From: Verrucomicrobiota bacterium
GTDB lineage: Bacteria; Chlamydiota; Chlamydiia; Chlamydiales; Rhabdochlamydiaceae
Assembly: GCA_018240015.1 (NCBI GenBank)
Contig: JAFEGJ010000001.1
Span: 1-54,247 of the forward strand
Length of the DNA stretch: 54,247 bases
Direction: 5' to 3'
Shown here piece after piece: positions 7,367 to 15,918 of the stretch (the first letter of the stretch is position 1; every line of letters starts with the position of its first letter). The notes beneath the pieces were generated by a model. That model worked only from the letters and a program-made list of their open reading frames with translations. It was not told where the DNA came from and did no database searches. A program made the translations under genes and the position numbers.

Positions 7367-7999
7367 CTATTCCGCCAGGATAAGGCCGTAATTACCGTCA
7401 TTTCTGCGGTAAATCACTTTCAGCTTGCGATCCTCTTCGCAGCGGAAGAGAAGGAACGGATCTCCGGAGAGCTCCATTTTCATGATCGCTTCATCGGTGG
7501 ACAAAATTTTGAGCGGTCTTTTATCGGAGCCGATGATGCGCGGCGGTTTATATTCATCGACCTCTGCTTTTTGATTAGCGCTTTCGATTTCCGCATTGAT
7601 CTCTTCGAGATCAGAAAAGGGACGCTGAAGCACGTTGACTTGCATGTCGATGACATTCATCGGTTTTTTATGATGATCTTGGATGCGGCTTTTCCAGCGG
7701 CGCAGCTGCGCTTGGAGTTTATCGACAGCTTTATCGATCGAAGCGTACATGTCCGTGCTGACAGCCGAAACTTTGATTTTAAAATGATTGAACTTCAAAA
7801 CAATCGTTGCGGAGTGTTCAAATTTTTGAATGTCGAGATTGACATGAACATCGAGAACTTGACTATGGAACCGATCGATCTTTGAGATCTTCTCCATAGC
7901 ATAATTTTTCATCGCATCAGTCACATAGAGATTCCGACCCACAATAGTAATGCGATATCCTAGGGCTTCTTCTGCTGCAAATTTCGATTTATCAACCAT
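7367..7999 (-). CDS. hpf: ribosome hibernation promoting factor, long form
   Basis: 210 residues. The N-terminal HPF/RaiA domain (YRITIVGRNLYVTDAMKNY ... VSAVSTDMYASIDKAVDKL) binds the 30S decoding region. The C-terminal part (PLKILSTDEAIMKMELSG ... FLLFR ... VIYRRNDGNYGLI) is the dimerisation domain of long HPF, which forms 100S ribosome dimers in stationary or stressed cells. The ATG at 7999 is preferred over the GTG at 8008 because GAGGTG sits eight bases before it. It lies 27 bases after rlmN and is probably in its operon. Confidence 0.93.
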   Translation of the reverse strand: MVDKSKFAAEEALGYRITIVGRNLYVTDAMKNYAMEKISKIDRFHSQVLDVHVNLDIQKFEHSATIVLKFNHFKIKVSAVSTDMYASIDKAVDKLQAQLRRWKSRIQDHHKKPMNVIDMQVNVLQRPFSDLEEINAEIESANQKAEVDEYKPPRIIGSDKRPLKILSTDEAIMKMELSGDPFLLFRCEEDRKLKVIYRRNDGNYGLILAE

Positions 8000-8026
8000 A
8001 AATTTCACCTCATTAAATTCCGTAGT

Positions 8027-9064
8027 CTAACTATTTCTCGAGTTTAAGAGTAGTCTTCTCTGCGAAATATTGCCCAACTGCCCACAGGCCGCCATGATCT
8101 CTCTCCCTTTGTGATGGCGAAGCAGCACTTGATAGCCGTGTTTTCTCATCTGCTGCATAAAAGCTTCTTGAATTTCGATTTTCGGAGGAGAAAAACGGGA
8201 CCGGCTTTGGGAGTTGTAGGGAATGAGGTTCACTTTGACAGAGAGACCCGACAAATAAACGGCGAGGAGGTTTGCATGCTCTAATCCATCGTTGATATTT
8301 TCTAAAAGCACATACTCGATAAGAATTTCACGGCTTCCTTCTGCACAATAGTCAAGCATGGCCTTTTTTAGAGCCTCCATGTTCCACCGCGCATTGACAG
8401 GCATGATTTTTCGCCGAATTTCATCACTGGGGGCGTTCACAGACACAGCTAGGTGGAGTGCAGGATCGGCTCTGGCTATGAGCTGATATATGCCGTCCAC
8501 ATGTCCGCTCGTCGAGATGGTGATATGGCGCGGTCCTATTCCTAGCCCCCTCGGATCCGTTAACACTTTTAAAGCCAGCAAAACAGACTCTAAATTATCG
8601 AGAGGCTCGCCCATACCCATAAAGACGAGATTTCTCACCGGAATTTTGAGAACATGGCGAGCGACAAAGACTTGTGCTACGATTTCTTCTGGTGTAAGAG
8701 AGCGGAGTAGCCCCATGCGACCCGTTTCGCAAAATGTGCAACCCATGCGGCATCCGAGTTGTGAGGAAAGGCACAAAGTAATTCCGGCTTTCATGGGAAT
8801 AGCGACCGTCTCTGTTTCCAAACCGTCTTTCATGCGGAGTAAAAATTTTATCGTCTCTCCCTCTTTTTTTTGCCCCGTGATGGGCGGCAAAGAAAAATCG
8901 GTTTTATCGATCATTTCTTGCACAAGAGCCCTCGCTTGGGGCTCGGCCCAAGAAGTGTCGACATGGCCTGTGCGCATCCACTGACGGTACAAAAGAGCCG
9001 CATGCCTCTTGCCTTTTGGCATCTCTTCCGAATATTCTTGCTGAGTAAGGGCTAAAATAGACAT
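8027..9064 (-). CDS. rlmN: dual-specificity RNA methyltransferase RlmN
   Basis: 345 residues starting MSILALTQQEYSEE. A radical-SAM enzyme that methylates C2 of A2503 in 23S rRNA and A37 in some tRNAs. The cluster motif is CRMGCTFC (Cys105, Cys109, Cys112), followed by GEPLDN and the second conserved cysteine near the C-terminus (IMAACGQLG). The open frame continues upstream through the tRNA-Arg gene, so the ATG at 9064, just after the tRNA, is the right start. The gene follows the tRNA by nine bases and precedes hpf. Confidence 0.95.
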   Translation of the reverse strand: MSILALTQQEYSEEMPKGKRHAALLYRQWMRTGHVDTSWAEPQARALVQEMIDKTDFSLPPITGQKKEGETIKFLLRMKDGLETETVAIPMKAGITLCLSSQLGCRMGCTFCETGRMGLLRSLTPEEIVAQVFVARHVLKIPVRNLVFMGMGEPLDNLESVLLALKVLTDPRGLGIGPRHITISTSGHVDGIYQLIARADPALHLAVSVNAPSDEIRRKIMPVNARWNMEALKKAMLDYCAEGSREILIEYVLLENINDGLEHANLLAVYLSGLSVKVNLIPYNSQSRSRFSPPKIEIQEAFMQQMRKHGYQVLLRHHKGREIMAACGQLGNISQRRLLLNSRNS

Positions 9065-9073
9065 ATGAGTATC

Positions 9074-9145
9074 GCACCGAACAGGACTCGAACCTGTAAC
9101 CACCCGGTTCGAAGCCGGGTACTCTATCCATTGAGCTATCGGTGC
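9074..9145 (-). tRNA. tRNA-Arg (UCG)
   Basis: A 72-base tRNA on the minus strand. The acceptor arms start GCACCGA and end TCGGTGC, the D-arm contains GCTCAATGGATAGAG, and the T-loop GGTTCGAGTC is present. The anticodon stem CCCGG/CCGGG encloses CTTCGAA, giving UCG, which reads CGN arginine codons. Confidence 0.93.
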
Positions 9146-9156
9146 ACAGCCATCAA

Positions 9157-9185
9157 ATTTAACCAGAAGTGAGCATTTAGTGGAA
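9157..9185 (-). promoter_or_regulatory. probable promoter of tRNA-Arg and rlmN
   Basis: On the minus strand TTCCAC is followed after 17 bases by TTAAAT, 11 bases before the tRNA. The -35 box overlaps the GTG start of the divergent recO. Both boxes are imperfect, but the spacing matches the other tRNA promoters in this window. Confidence 0.42.
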
Positions 9186-9776
9186 GAACGGGTCCAGGCC
9201 ATTGTTTTAAAAACTTTAGATTACCGCGACCATCAGCGCATCGTGACGCTCATGACTGAGCAGATGGGGCTACTTTCTTTTTTAATTAGGGGCCTGAAGA
9301 AAGAAAATCGATTTGCTCTTACCACACCCTTTTCCCATGGAGAATACGTGCTGAAAAAAGGCAAAGGAGAGCTTTTGAGTTTCCGCGACGGGACGCTTTT
9401 CTCTGACCACGAAACCCTGCGAACCAATTATCAATTCTTAAAAACGGCCGGCGACATGGCCAGCCTGCTGCTGAAAACACAGCTACCGGGAAAACCTGCC
9501 CCCAAACTCTTTGCTCTCTTTCTTGCGTATCTGGGGAAAGTTGCCCATTTTGAAGACACTCGCTCTCTCCCTTTGAGTTTTATGCTCAAGCTTATGACGC
9601 ATGATGGCTGGATCTCTTGGGAAGATAAGAGCTTTTTCCCTATCAGCGTGACCGAAGTGGAGTGGAAGCTGCTGAAGACGCTTGCCCTCAGTCGATCTTT
9701 TTCTCAGCTGCGAGGACTTTCGCCCTCCTCCGATCTCTATGAAAGAATGCAGTGTCTCAATGTGCTTTCAGAGTGA
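9180..9776 (+). CDS. recO: DNA repair protein RecO, short form
   Basis: 198 residues, GTG start. The N-terminal OB-fold is clear (VQAIVLKTLDYRDHQRIVTL, FLIRGLKKENR, PFSHGEYVLKKGKGELLSF), and a helical middle follows. RecO loads RecA with RecR and anneals single strands. E. coli RecO has about 242 residues; this one ends soon after the helical domain and has no zinc-finger cysteines. The gene order recO then DUF155/YagE family agrees with Chlamydia. It is divergent from the tRNA-Arg/rlmN unit and convergent with the next gene, two bases apart. Confidence 0.85.
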   Translation: MEERVQAIVLKTLDYRDHQRIVTLMTEQMGLLSFLIRGLKKENRFALTTPFSHGEYVLKKGKGELLSFRDGTLFSDHETLRTNYQFLKTAGDMASLLLKTQLPGKPAPKLFALFLAYLGKVAHFEDTRSLPLSFMLKLMTHDGWISWEDKSFFPISVTEVEWKLLKTLALSRSFSQLRGLSPSSDLYERMQCLNVLSE

Positions 9777-9778
9777 TG

Positions 9779-10381
9779 TCAAGTCCAGCACTTTTCGAAA
9801 AAAGAAGTCACTTTTGTTGATACGTCATCTTCTTGCAGGAGGGTGATAGATTTGTTTCTCCATTTGATTCCAACTTTTTGTCCCCATTTGACAATCTCGG
9901 GATTTTCTTTGACGATATGGCCTTTGCTTGCCTTTTGTGCCAAAAGACCATACACGCAGTGGCAAACCTTTGCATAAAGAGAGCTTTTATCTTTCCAGTA
10001 ATCGGATATTCCATGAAAAACCCTCGCTTCATTATTACCCTCACTTCTGGCCTGGATACAATTGCCCATGCATCGGAGTTCTTTATCAGCCTCTATATCA
10101 ATCGTCCAAAAATACCGATAAAGAGACATGAGACCCAAAGAAATTATCGGATAAAAAAGCGTCACCCAAACCATTAATTCTTCTTTTAAAGAGCGCGAAC
10201 GAAGATGAGGAGAATAGACTACTGTATATCCTAATTCTCCAAAAAGAAGAGGAGCCCAAAGCAAGCCTATTTTTTCACAAGATGCATAAAAAGCAGCTTC
10301 AGAATCGTGCTTTGTTAAATCTTTTTTTCCCTCTAGGACAAGACGGTATTCTCTAGAGGTTAAACATTGAAGAGGATTCAT
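9779..10381 (-). CDS. membrane protein of unknown family
   Basis: 200 residues starting MNPLQCLTSREYRL. The frame continues upstream into the tRNA-Leu gene, so the ATG at 10381 is chosen, although no ribosome site is visible. One or two hydrophobic helices lie in the middle (LMVWVTLFYPIISLGLMSLY). Several cysteines follow (CMGNC, CHC). The C-terminal half is soluble and basic. I do not recognise it. Its stop lies two bases from that of recO. The tRNA upstream may supply the promoter. Confidence 0.65.
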   Translation of the reverse strand: MNPLQCLTSREYRLVLEGKKDLTKHDSEAAFYASCEKIGLLWAPLLFGELGYTVVYSPHLRSRSLKEELMVWVTLFYPIISLGLMSLYRYFWTIDIEADKELRCMGNCIQARSEGNNEARVFHGISDYWKDKSSLYAKVCHCVYGLLAQKASKGHIVKENPEIVKWGQKVGIKWRNKSITLLQEDDVSTKVTSFFEKCWT

Positions 10382-10388
10382 GGGAATT

Positions 10389-10469
10389 GCGAAAGGTGGG
10401 ACTCGAACCCACACGAGTTGCCTCACTACCACCTCAAAGTAGCGCGTCTACCAATTCCGCCACTTCCGC
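10389..10469 (-). tRNA. tRNA-Leu (GAG)
   Basis: An 81-base class II tRNA on the minus strand. Acceptor arms GCGGAAG and CTTTCGC pair with one G-U. The anticodon stem CTACT/GGTAG encloses TTGAGGT, giving GAG for CUC/CUU leucine. The T-loop is GGTTCGAGTC and the variable arm is long. Confidence 0.92.
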
Positions 10470-10480
10470 AAAAAAAGAAG

Positions 10481-10510
10481 ATCATACCCGGGGGGTTGGA
10501 TAGAAATCAA
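10481..10510 (-). promoter_or_regulatory. promoter of tRNA-Leu (GAG)
   Basis: On the minus strand TTGATT (-35), an 18-base spacer and TATGAT (-10), with the tRNA starting 12 bases after the -10. A GC-rich discriminator-like CCCCCC run lies in the spacer. It lies between the tRNA and the divergent DUF155 gene. Confidence 0.65.
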
Positions 10511-10537
10511 TGCTGAAATCGCATATGATCCGGCTTT

Positions 10538-11338
10538 ATGATCCACCGATGTACCACCTACTGCACCGCAGCGACCTATGACCTTCCCCGCCTATTTCAA
10601 TCTTTACAACCGTTTGGCTCAGCCCAGCTTTTCCGCGACTCGATCCATCTTTTGATCAAAGAAGACCGGCGCGTGAAAGGAGATGTCTTCTATTTTTCCT
10701 ATGGATGCGTGGTTCTGTGGGGTTTTTCGGAAGAAGAAGAACAGTCGATATTAAATTCTTTAAAAGAGTATGAGCGCGACTCACTCCCTCGTCCTGAAAT
10801 GGACGAATTTACTTACCTCTATGGCGAAGCGATGCAAATCGATGAAGATGAAATTATTCTTCATAATAAAAATGCTTTAATCAAACTTGCTATCTCACAC
10901 GGACTCGCCCAATCTGTCAAACTCACCACGTTCGAAGAGGCGATCCAAAAAACGATCGACAATACCAAATCGCTCCCCGAAAACCTCGCACGCAAAGGCA
11001 AAATCAAACTTTCTCGCAAAGAAATTTATCAAAAGATGGGCGAACTCTTTACCGAGCGCAATTTCATCAACATCCACTCCGAAATCCTCGACACCCCTGA
11101 ATTCTTCTGGAACTACCCTGAACTCGAACCCTTTTATCGTCGCACGGCCCATTATCTCGATCTCAACAAACGGGTCGAAGTCCTCAACAAGCGCCTGACC
11201 GTCGTGCATGAACTCTTCCAAATTCTGAGCAACGAGCTCAACCATCAGCACACGTATCGCCTTGAGCTGAGCATCATTATTTTGATCGCCATCGAGGTGA
11301 CAATAGCGATGCTACGAGACCTTTTCCATCTTATTTAA
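10538..11338 (+). CDS. DUF155/YagE (RMD1-like) family protein
   Basis: 266 residues. The family pattern is present: GDVFYFSYGCVVLWGFSEEE near residue 50, FTYLYGE, then DEIIL and KLAISHGLAQSVKL, and a C-terminal transmembrane helix (LELSIIILIAIEVTIAML) followed by RDLFHL. Eukaryotic relatives RMD1 and RMND1 sit in mitochondria and support mitochondrial translation; the bacterial role is unclear. C. trachomatis keeps a yagE-family gene at the same place. The start is the ATG at 10538. The stop codon touches the first base of the long palindrome that follows. Confidence 0.87.
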   Translation: MIHRCTTYCTAATYDLPRLFQSLQPFGSAQLFRDSIHLLIKEDRRVKGDVFYFSYGCVVLWGFSEEEEQSILNSLKEYERDSLPRPEMDEFTYLYGEAMQIDEDEIILHNKNALIKLAISHGLAQSVKLTTFEEAIQKTIDNTKSLPENLARKGKIKLSRKEIYQKMGELFTERNFINIHSEILDTPEFFWNYPELEPFYRRTAHYLDLNKRVEVLNKRLTVVHELFQILSNELNHQHTYRLELSIIILIAIEVTIAMLRDLFHLI

Positions 11339-11501
11339 CCTCAGTTGCTAGTTGTCTCTCGGAGATCTCGGCCATAGAAAAAGCAATCTCCGGCGTCGCC
11401 CTGCTTAGCCAACCCCATGAAGGGGTTGGCTGCATCGGCCTCCTTGGACCTCGCATTTTTCTAGGCCAATCTCTCTCGAGACTCAACTAGCAACTGAGGT
11501 T
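11337..11501. repeat. long imperfect palindrome 2 (165 nt)
   Basis: Terminal arms of 18 bases, AACCTCAGTTGCTAGTTG and its exact complement, enclose further pairing (TAGAAAAA/TTTTTCTA, GGCC/GGCC) and end in a central perfect hairpin, AGCCAACCCC-ATGAA-GGGGTTGGCT (11407-11431). The element begins inside the stop codon of the DUF155 gene. Short terminal repeats plus a non-coding body resemble a miniature element, but no target-site duplication was seen. Confidence 0.8.
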
Positions 11502-11533
11502 TATTTAAAATAAACATTTTATATAAATGTTTA
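11499..11533. promoter_or_regulatory. two overlapping AT-rich hairpins
   Basis: GTTTATTT-A-AAATAAAC (11499-11515) overlaps a second hairpin, TAAACATTT-TATAT-AAATGTTTA (11511-11533). The two share the TAAAC segment, so only one can form at a time. They lie about 50 bases upstream of the next gene and could act as an operator, an alternative RNA structure or a weak terminator. Confidence 0.45.
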
Positions 11534-11584
11534 TAATTCATTTACATAGAAATTGTATAATTAATGCATAAAACGAGGAAGAAC

Positions 11585-12151
11585 ATGTCATTTTTATCAA
11601 TTCAAACCCAATATAATGAAATTAACCACGTAGCCGCATTACAAATCGCTGAAGCTAAGAATGTTACGAATACCTATCAGAAAAATGGCCTTAAAGCCCA
11701 GCTTAAAAGTCTGTTACAAACCCTCGAATCGGGCAATACTCCCTCCAATCTTCAGGACCATCTCAACGATTGTAAAACAATTTTTGAATCCATAAAACAA
11801 CCCCCCTCTTCAGGATGTTTCAGCTGGCTAGATCGCATTATTTCTTATTTTACGTTTGAAATGCCTGTGGAGCAACTGATCAATAAGATCTCTAAATACG
11901 TACCCGCTCCTAAGCTCATCGAATTAAAACCTTGTGTCGTTATCGTTGAAGAACCCATTGTACCAATAGATACGCGGACCGAAGCCCAAAAATGTTACGA
12001 TCACTATAGAAATGAAATCATTCACACAAAAGATTCTGTATTATTTGCTGATATTTTAGAGATGCCCCTACCACGTCGCATTCACGTCGAACAGGCACCT
12101 GAAAGTACATTTTTTCAATTCGTAAAAAATTTGGCTTCGAACAATAATTAA
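11585..12151 (+). CDS. hypothetical protein, possible secreted protein
   Basis: 188 residues starting MSFLSIQTQYNEINHV. The ATG at 11585 is chosen because CGAGGAAG lies just upstream; an earlier ATG at 11564 has no ribosome site. The protein is mostly helical and polar, with a hydrophobic stretch around SGCFSWLDRIISYFTFEMP, a proline/valine-rich part (VVIVEEPIVPID) and a helical end. There is no recognisable domain and no signal peptide. It is A/T-richer than its neighbours and breaks the recO-DUF155-yidD order known from Chlamydia, which suggests a lineage-specific insertion. It is followed by yidD after three bases. Confidence 0.65.
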   Translation: MSFLSIQTQYNEINHVAALQIAEAKNVTNTYQKNGLKAQLKSLLQTLESGNTPSNLQDHLNDCKTIFESIKQPPSSGCFSWLDRIISYFTFEMPVEQLINKISKYVPAPKLIELKPCVVIVEEPIVPIDTRTEAQKCYDHYRNEIIHTKDSVLFADILEMPLPRRIHVEQAPESTFFQFVKNLASNNN

Positions 12152-12154
12152 GAT

Positions 12155-12364
12155 GTGAAATATCTATTTTTGCTTCTTATTCGTCTCTATCAATGGACAA
12201 TCAGCCCTCTCATCAGTGCTGAGTGCCGTTTTTATCCTTCCTGCTCTCAATATGCCTATGAAGCATTTAGAAAGCATGGCACCTTAAAGGGATTTTATTT
12301 AACCACAAAGCGCCTATGCAAATGCCATCCTTGGCATCCCGGCGGCATCGATGAAGTTCCTTAA
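12155..12364 (+). CDS. yidD: membrane protein insertion efficiency factor YidD
   Basis: 69 residues, GTG start. Small amphipathic YidD protein with the family signature: [13 protein letters not shown], then [19 protein letters not shown] and CHPWHPGG, including the conserved cysteines. YidD assists YidC in inserting inner-membrane proteins. Normally it sits near rnpA/yidC; in Chlamydia it also sits upstream of pheT, as here. It starts three bases after the preceding stop, so it may be co-translated with that gene. It converges with the LysM gene, with a four-base overlap. Confidence 0.93.
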   Translation: MKYLFLLLIRLYQWTISPLISAECRFYPSCSQYAYEAFRKHGTLKGFYLTTKRLCKCHPWHPGGIDEVP

Positions 12365-13512
12365 TTTGGAATTATCAAAGTTCGTCCAACTCGCACACGA
12401 TCGGTCTCCAAGTTATTCTCTTTTTTTATCGCCTCTACGGAGACTTTATGCTTGCGAGCGATTTTCCAAAGGCTATCGCCTTCTTGGACAACGTATTTTT
12501 TCTGTGCTGTGACAGGTTGCGATGCGATTGCCTCTTTAGGCGGAGCAGCTGGAGCCACACCTAGCGCAGCTAATTTTTCCCCCGCTTTTTTCCAGATCGC
12601 ATCGCTGCGGGGACTTTGGAGCAGATTTTTTAAAAAGGCATCGTAGCCTTTTCGATTACCGGGATAGACATCTAAAAAGACCAGCAAATCGTCGTCACCC
12701 AGCCTTCGGACAATATACTCCGGGTCCCAGTCCATGAGCATTTGAGAGGCCAACGTCGATCTTTTTTGGACCCAAGAGACAAGAAAAAACTTGAGGCGTT
12801 CGGAGGTGATGTCGCCCATCTTTTTTTGGTCTTCTGTAAATTGAGAAATAGATTTCCAATCTCCTTGGGCTAAAAGCTCTATGAGAAACGGTTTTTCGAT
12901 AGAAAAGCCTGTATGTGAAAAAAGATTGAATATCAGGTAAAATTCAGGCGTTAAGTAAAACGCCTCCAAAAGAGAAGGATCTAAAGGCGGTTTACTATGT
13001 TGGATTTCATAGAAGAGTCCTTCGGGGCGCAGAGGCCATTTTTCAGTTTTTGCGAAGTTTAAAATCGCCGCATAATGATCATCCGTCAGGCCAGGGATCA
13101 TTTGTACATCGGCCTTTTCTTGCCCTTCAGGATGGATAAAGGAAAGCGTGCGGGGTTGAGAAGGAAGGACGGAAATCGCTTTTTCTAAAGGAAAAAAATG
13201 GAAGGAGATGAGAGCACCGAGGGCTAGATCTCTTTTTTTATATCCTGCTTCTGCCGGCTCACCATTTTCTAAAAGAGAAAGCAGCTCCGCATAGGACATC
13301 ATCGCATATTGAGAGAGGAGAGTTTCATTAGATAAAGGCGCTAGTATGGGCTGCGACGGAGTCATATCAAAGGCCACTGCCTCCTGCTTTTCTTTCATGA
13401 CAACGGTAAAAAAAGTGGCTATCAAAGCGATATTGAGCGCCCCACTCAAAATAAGGATTTGAGTGAGAAATCGAGCTCTTTTTTGCCAGTCCGTATTGAT
13501 CATCATAGGCAT
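12361..13512 (-). CDS. membrane-anchored LysM protein
   Basis: 383 residues. The N-terminal signal anchor is at about 16-40 ([21 protein letters not shown]). A long helical periplasmic region of unknown fold follows. The C-terminal LysM domain ([20 protein letters not shown] ... VGRTLIIP, about 337-382) binds peptidoglycan-like glycans. The position between yidD and pheT corresponds to CT474 of C. trachomatis as I recall it. It could tether the envelope to the reduced chlamydial peptidoglycan at division. AGGAG lies ten bases before the ATG at 13512. It is divergent from pheT. Confidence 0.82.
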   Translation of the reverse strand: MPMMINTDWQKRARFLTQILILSGALNIALIATFFTVVMKEKQEAVAFDMTPSQPILAPLSNETLLSQYAMMSYAELLSLLENGEPAEAGYKKRDLALGALISFHFFPLEKAISVLPSQPRTLSFIHPEGQEKADVQMIPGLTDDHYAAILNFAKTEKWPLRPEGLFYEIQHSKPPLDPSLLEAFYLTPEFYLIFNLFSHTGFSIEKPFLIELLAQGDWKSISQFTEDQKKMGDITSERLKFFLVSWVQKRSTLASQMLMDWDPEYIVRRLGDDDLLVFLDVYPGNRKGYDAFLKNLLQSPRSDAIWKKAGEKLAALGVAPAAPPKEAIASQPVTAQKKYVVQEGDSLWKIARKHKVSVEAIKKENNLETDRVRVGRTLIIPN

Positions 13513-13552
13513 GTGTGATAAACTCCTAAGATTATCTTAAGTGAGGCGTTTT

Positions 13553-15898
13553 GTGAAAGTCCCGATTGCATGGCTGAAAGAATTCGTTCCCTGTGACCTC
13601 TCTCCCCAGCAAATAGCAGACACGCTGACTTTGCTAGGCTTGGAGGTGGAAGGCATCCTGGATACTCCTTTGAGCTTTTCTGGCGTGGTTGTCGGAAAAG
13701 TCCTCGAAGCACATCCTCATCCCAATGCCGACCGTCTCCGCGTCGCCACCGTTACAGATGGCACAACAAATTATCAAGTCGTGTGCGGCGCTCCTAATTG
13801 TCGCAGCGGCATCACCGTCGCTTTCGCCAAAATCGGCGCTTCACTGCAAGACAGCGAAGGAAAAACCTGGAAAATCAAAAAAAGTAAAATTCGCGATGTC
13901 GAGTCTGAAGGCATGCTCTGCTCAGAAAAAGAGCTGGGACTTCCTGAAACAATCGATGGCATCGTGGAGCTTCCCGACTCTTGGCAGCTGGGAAAAGATC
14001 TCGTTGAATTTTACTCGAATCCCGTTTTAGATATCGCACTGACTGCGAACCTGGGTCACTGCGCGAGTGTACTCGGCATCGCGCGCGAACTTGCGGCAGC
14101 TTTAAATGTTAAAGCTAGACGCCCCACAGCTTCCATTCGAGAAGAAATAACCGCGCGCATGCCCGTCAAAATAGAAAACCCAACGCTTTGCCACCACTAC
14201 GCATGCCGCTTTGTCGAAGGAGTAGAGGTCGGACCCTCACCGGAGTGGCTCCAGAAAAAACTTACCGCTTGCGGACTAAGACCCATCAATAACGTCGTCG
14301 ATGTAGGAAACTATGTCATGTGGGAAACGGGGCAGCCGCTCCACATCTTCGATGCCGATGCGCTTGAAAAAGAGATGATCATCACCGACAAGCGCCCCTA
14401 TGACAAAATAACAACTCTCGATGAAAAAGAGCGCGCGCTACCTCCGGGAACGCTGCTCATTTGCGACGCCAAAAAACCGCTCGCACTCGCAGGCATCATG
14501 GGAGGCCTTTCTTCTGCAGCTACCGATAAAACCCGCCGTATTGTCATCGAAGCTTCTTCCTTTCATCCCTCGCAGATACGAAGGACAGCACGACTTCTTG
14601 ATTTGCGCTCCGACGGCTCATTTAGACACGAGCGGGGAACTGACACAGCAGCTCTTGTTTTAGCTCTAGACAGAGCCACACAGCTCATCCAAGAAATCGC
14701 CGGAGGAAAAGCGGGCCCCGTCACAGATGTTTATCCTCAGCCGGCTCCTGTGAAACAAATCCCCTTGCGCCTTGCACGCATCACGCAAATCCTGGGCATT
14801 TCTCTATCGCAAAGTGAAGTGGTTTCTCTTCTCGAGAGGTTGGAGATGCGCGTGAGCGACTCCCTTGTCGTCACAGTCCCGACCTATCGCAATGACATCA
14901 ATACCGAAATCGATCTCATAGAAGAGATCGCCCGCATTTTTGGGTTCAACAATCTCCCCAAGGCCCCGCCGCGCCATATCTCCTCGCCGCTCACTGACAC
15001 TCCCATGCATAGCCTCGAGAACCTCATCCGCACCCTCCTCTTGGAGCTTGGCCTGCAAGAATGCATCACCTGCAATCTCCTCAGCCCCACGCAAGTGGAC
15101 AAGACGACAGAAAAGCTAACGCCCATTTCTGTTCTCCATCCCCGCGCCCTCGATCAATCGGTCCTACGCACCTCTCTTCTTCCCGGCCTCCTGGAAGTCA
15201 CGCGCCACAATTTTTCGCATCAAACCAAAAATCTTTCCGGGTTTGAAATTGGGCGTATTCATTTTCAAGAGGGAGAGACTTTCCAAGAACAAACCTGCGC
15301 CGGCATTTTCCTCACAGGGAAAAAAGCTCCGCATTATTTTGATCCTAAACCCGAAGATTTCGACTTTTTTGATCTCAAAGGCATCCTCGAAAATCTTTTG
15401 AGCGCTCTTCATATGGATAAGGCACGCTTTCTCCCATCGCACCTCCATACACTCCATCCCAATCAGCAAGCCAAAATCGAAATAAATGGCGTGACAATCG
15501 GAGCCTTTGGGCAAGTCCATCCCCATTTGAGCCCTACTCAGAAAGTCTATTTTGCTCAATTGAACTTAGGAGATATTCTCGCCCTAAAACCCGCTAAAAT
15601 CACATACGAATCCCTTCCGACTTTTCCGGGATCTGAGCGCGATTGGACACTAACAGTTCAAGAAAGCACTCCCATCGATGTGATATCCCAAGCGATTCAA
15701 AGTGTTCGCCCCCGATTTTTAGAAAACTTTTATTTACTCGATCTGTTTCGAAGCCCCCAAAATACGGATCGTAAAAATGTGACACTCCGCTTCTTTTATC
15801 GCGACAATACTAAAACCATCGAACTCGAAACTGTCGAGAAAATGCACCAAAAACTGATGCAAGCAGTAGCGGAAAAGTTAGCGAATCATATAGTATGA
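13553..15898 (+). CDS. pheT: phenylalanine-tRNA ligase beta subunit
   Basis: 781 residues starting MKVPIAWLKEFVPCDL from GTG at 13553. GAGG six bases upstream makes this start better than the GTG at 13541. Domains in order are the EMAP-type tRNA-binding domain (about 40-150; VVGKVLEAHPHPNADRLRV), B3/B4 editing domain, B5 domain (NEIDL-like DINTEIDLIEEIARIFGF), catalytic-like core, and C-terminal FDX-ACB anticodon-binding domain (LPTFPGSERDWTLTV ... VTLRFFYRDN). It forms an alpha2-beta2 enzyme with PheS, which is not in this window, as is usual for chlamydiae. Confidence 0.97.
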   Translation: MKVPIAWLKEFVPCDLSPQQIADTLTLLGLEVEGILDTPLSFSGVVVGKVLEAHPHPNADRLRVATVTDGTTNYQVVCGAPNCRSGITVAFAKIGASLQDSEGKTWKIKKSKIRDVESEGMLCSEKELGLPETIDGIVELPDSWQLGKDLVEFYSNPVLDIALTANLGHCASVLGIARELAAALNVKARRPTASIREEITARMPVKIENPTLCHHYACRFVEGVEVGPSPEWLQKKLTACGLRPINNVVDVGNYVMWETGQPLHIFDADALEKEMIITDKRPYDKITTLDEKERALPPGTLLICDAKKPLALAGIMGGLSSAATDKTRRIVIEASSFHPSQIRRTARLLDLRSDGSFRHERGTDTAALVLALDRATQLIQEIAGGKAGPVTDVYPQPAPVKQIPLRLARITQILGISLSQSEVVSLLERLEMRVSDSLVVTVPTYRNDINTEIDLIEEIARIFGFNNLPKAPPRHISSPLTDTPMHSLENLIRTLLLELGLQECITCNLLSPTQVDKTTEKLTPISVLHPRALDQSVLRTSLLPGLLEVTRHNFSHQTKNLSGFEIGRIHFQEGETFQEQTCAGIFLTGKKAPHYFDPKPEDFDFFDLKGILENLLSALHMDKARFLPSHLHTLHPNQQAKIEINGVTIGAFGQVHPHLSPTQKVYFAQLNLGDILALKPAKITYESLPTFPGSERDWTLTVQESTPIDVISQAIQSVRPRFLENFYLLDLFRSPQNTDRKNVTLRFFYRDNTKTIELETVEKMHQKLMQAVAEKLANHIV

Positions 15899-15918
15899 GA
15901 TTAATCACGAGGTCATCC

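Noticed and set aside
7238..7885. Plus-strand frame of 215 residues
   Set aside because: Antisense to hpf and part of palindrome 1; composition mirrors the hpf codons.
8027..9202. RlmN with 46 extra residues
   Set aside because: The extension is the translation of the tRNA-Arg gene.
9833..10177. Plus-strand frame opposite the unknown membrane protein
   Set aside because: No ribosome site and no protein-like features; the minus-strand frame covers the gap fully.
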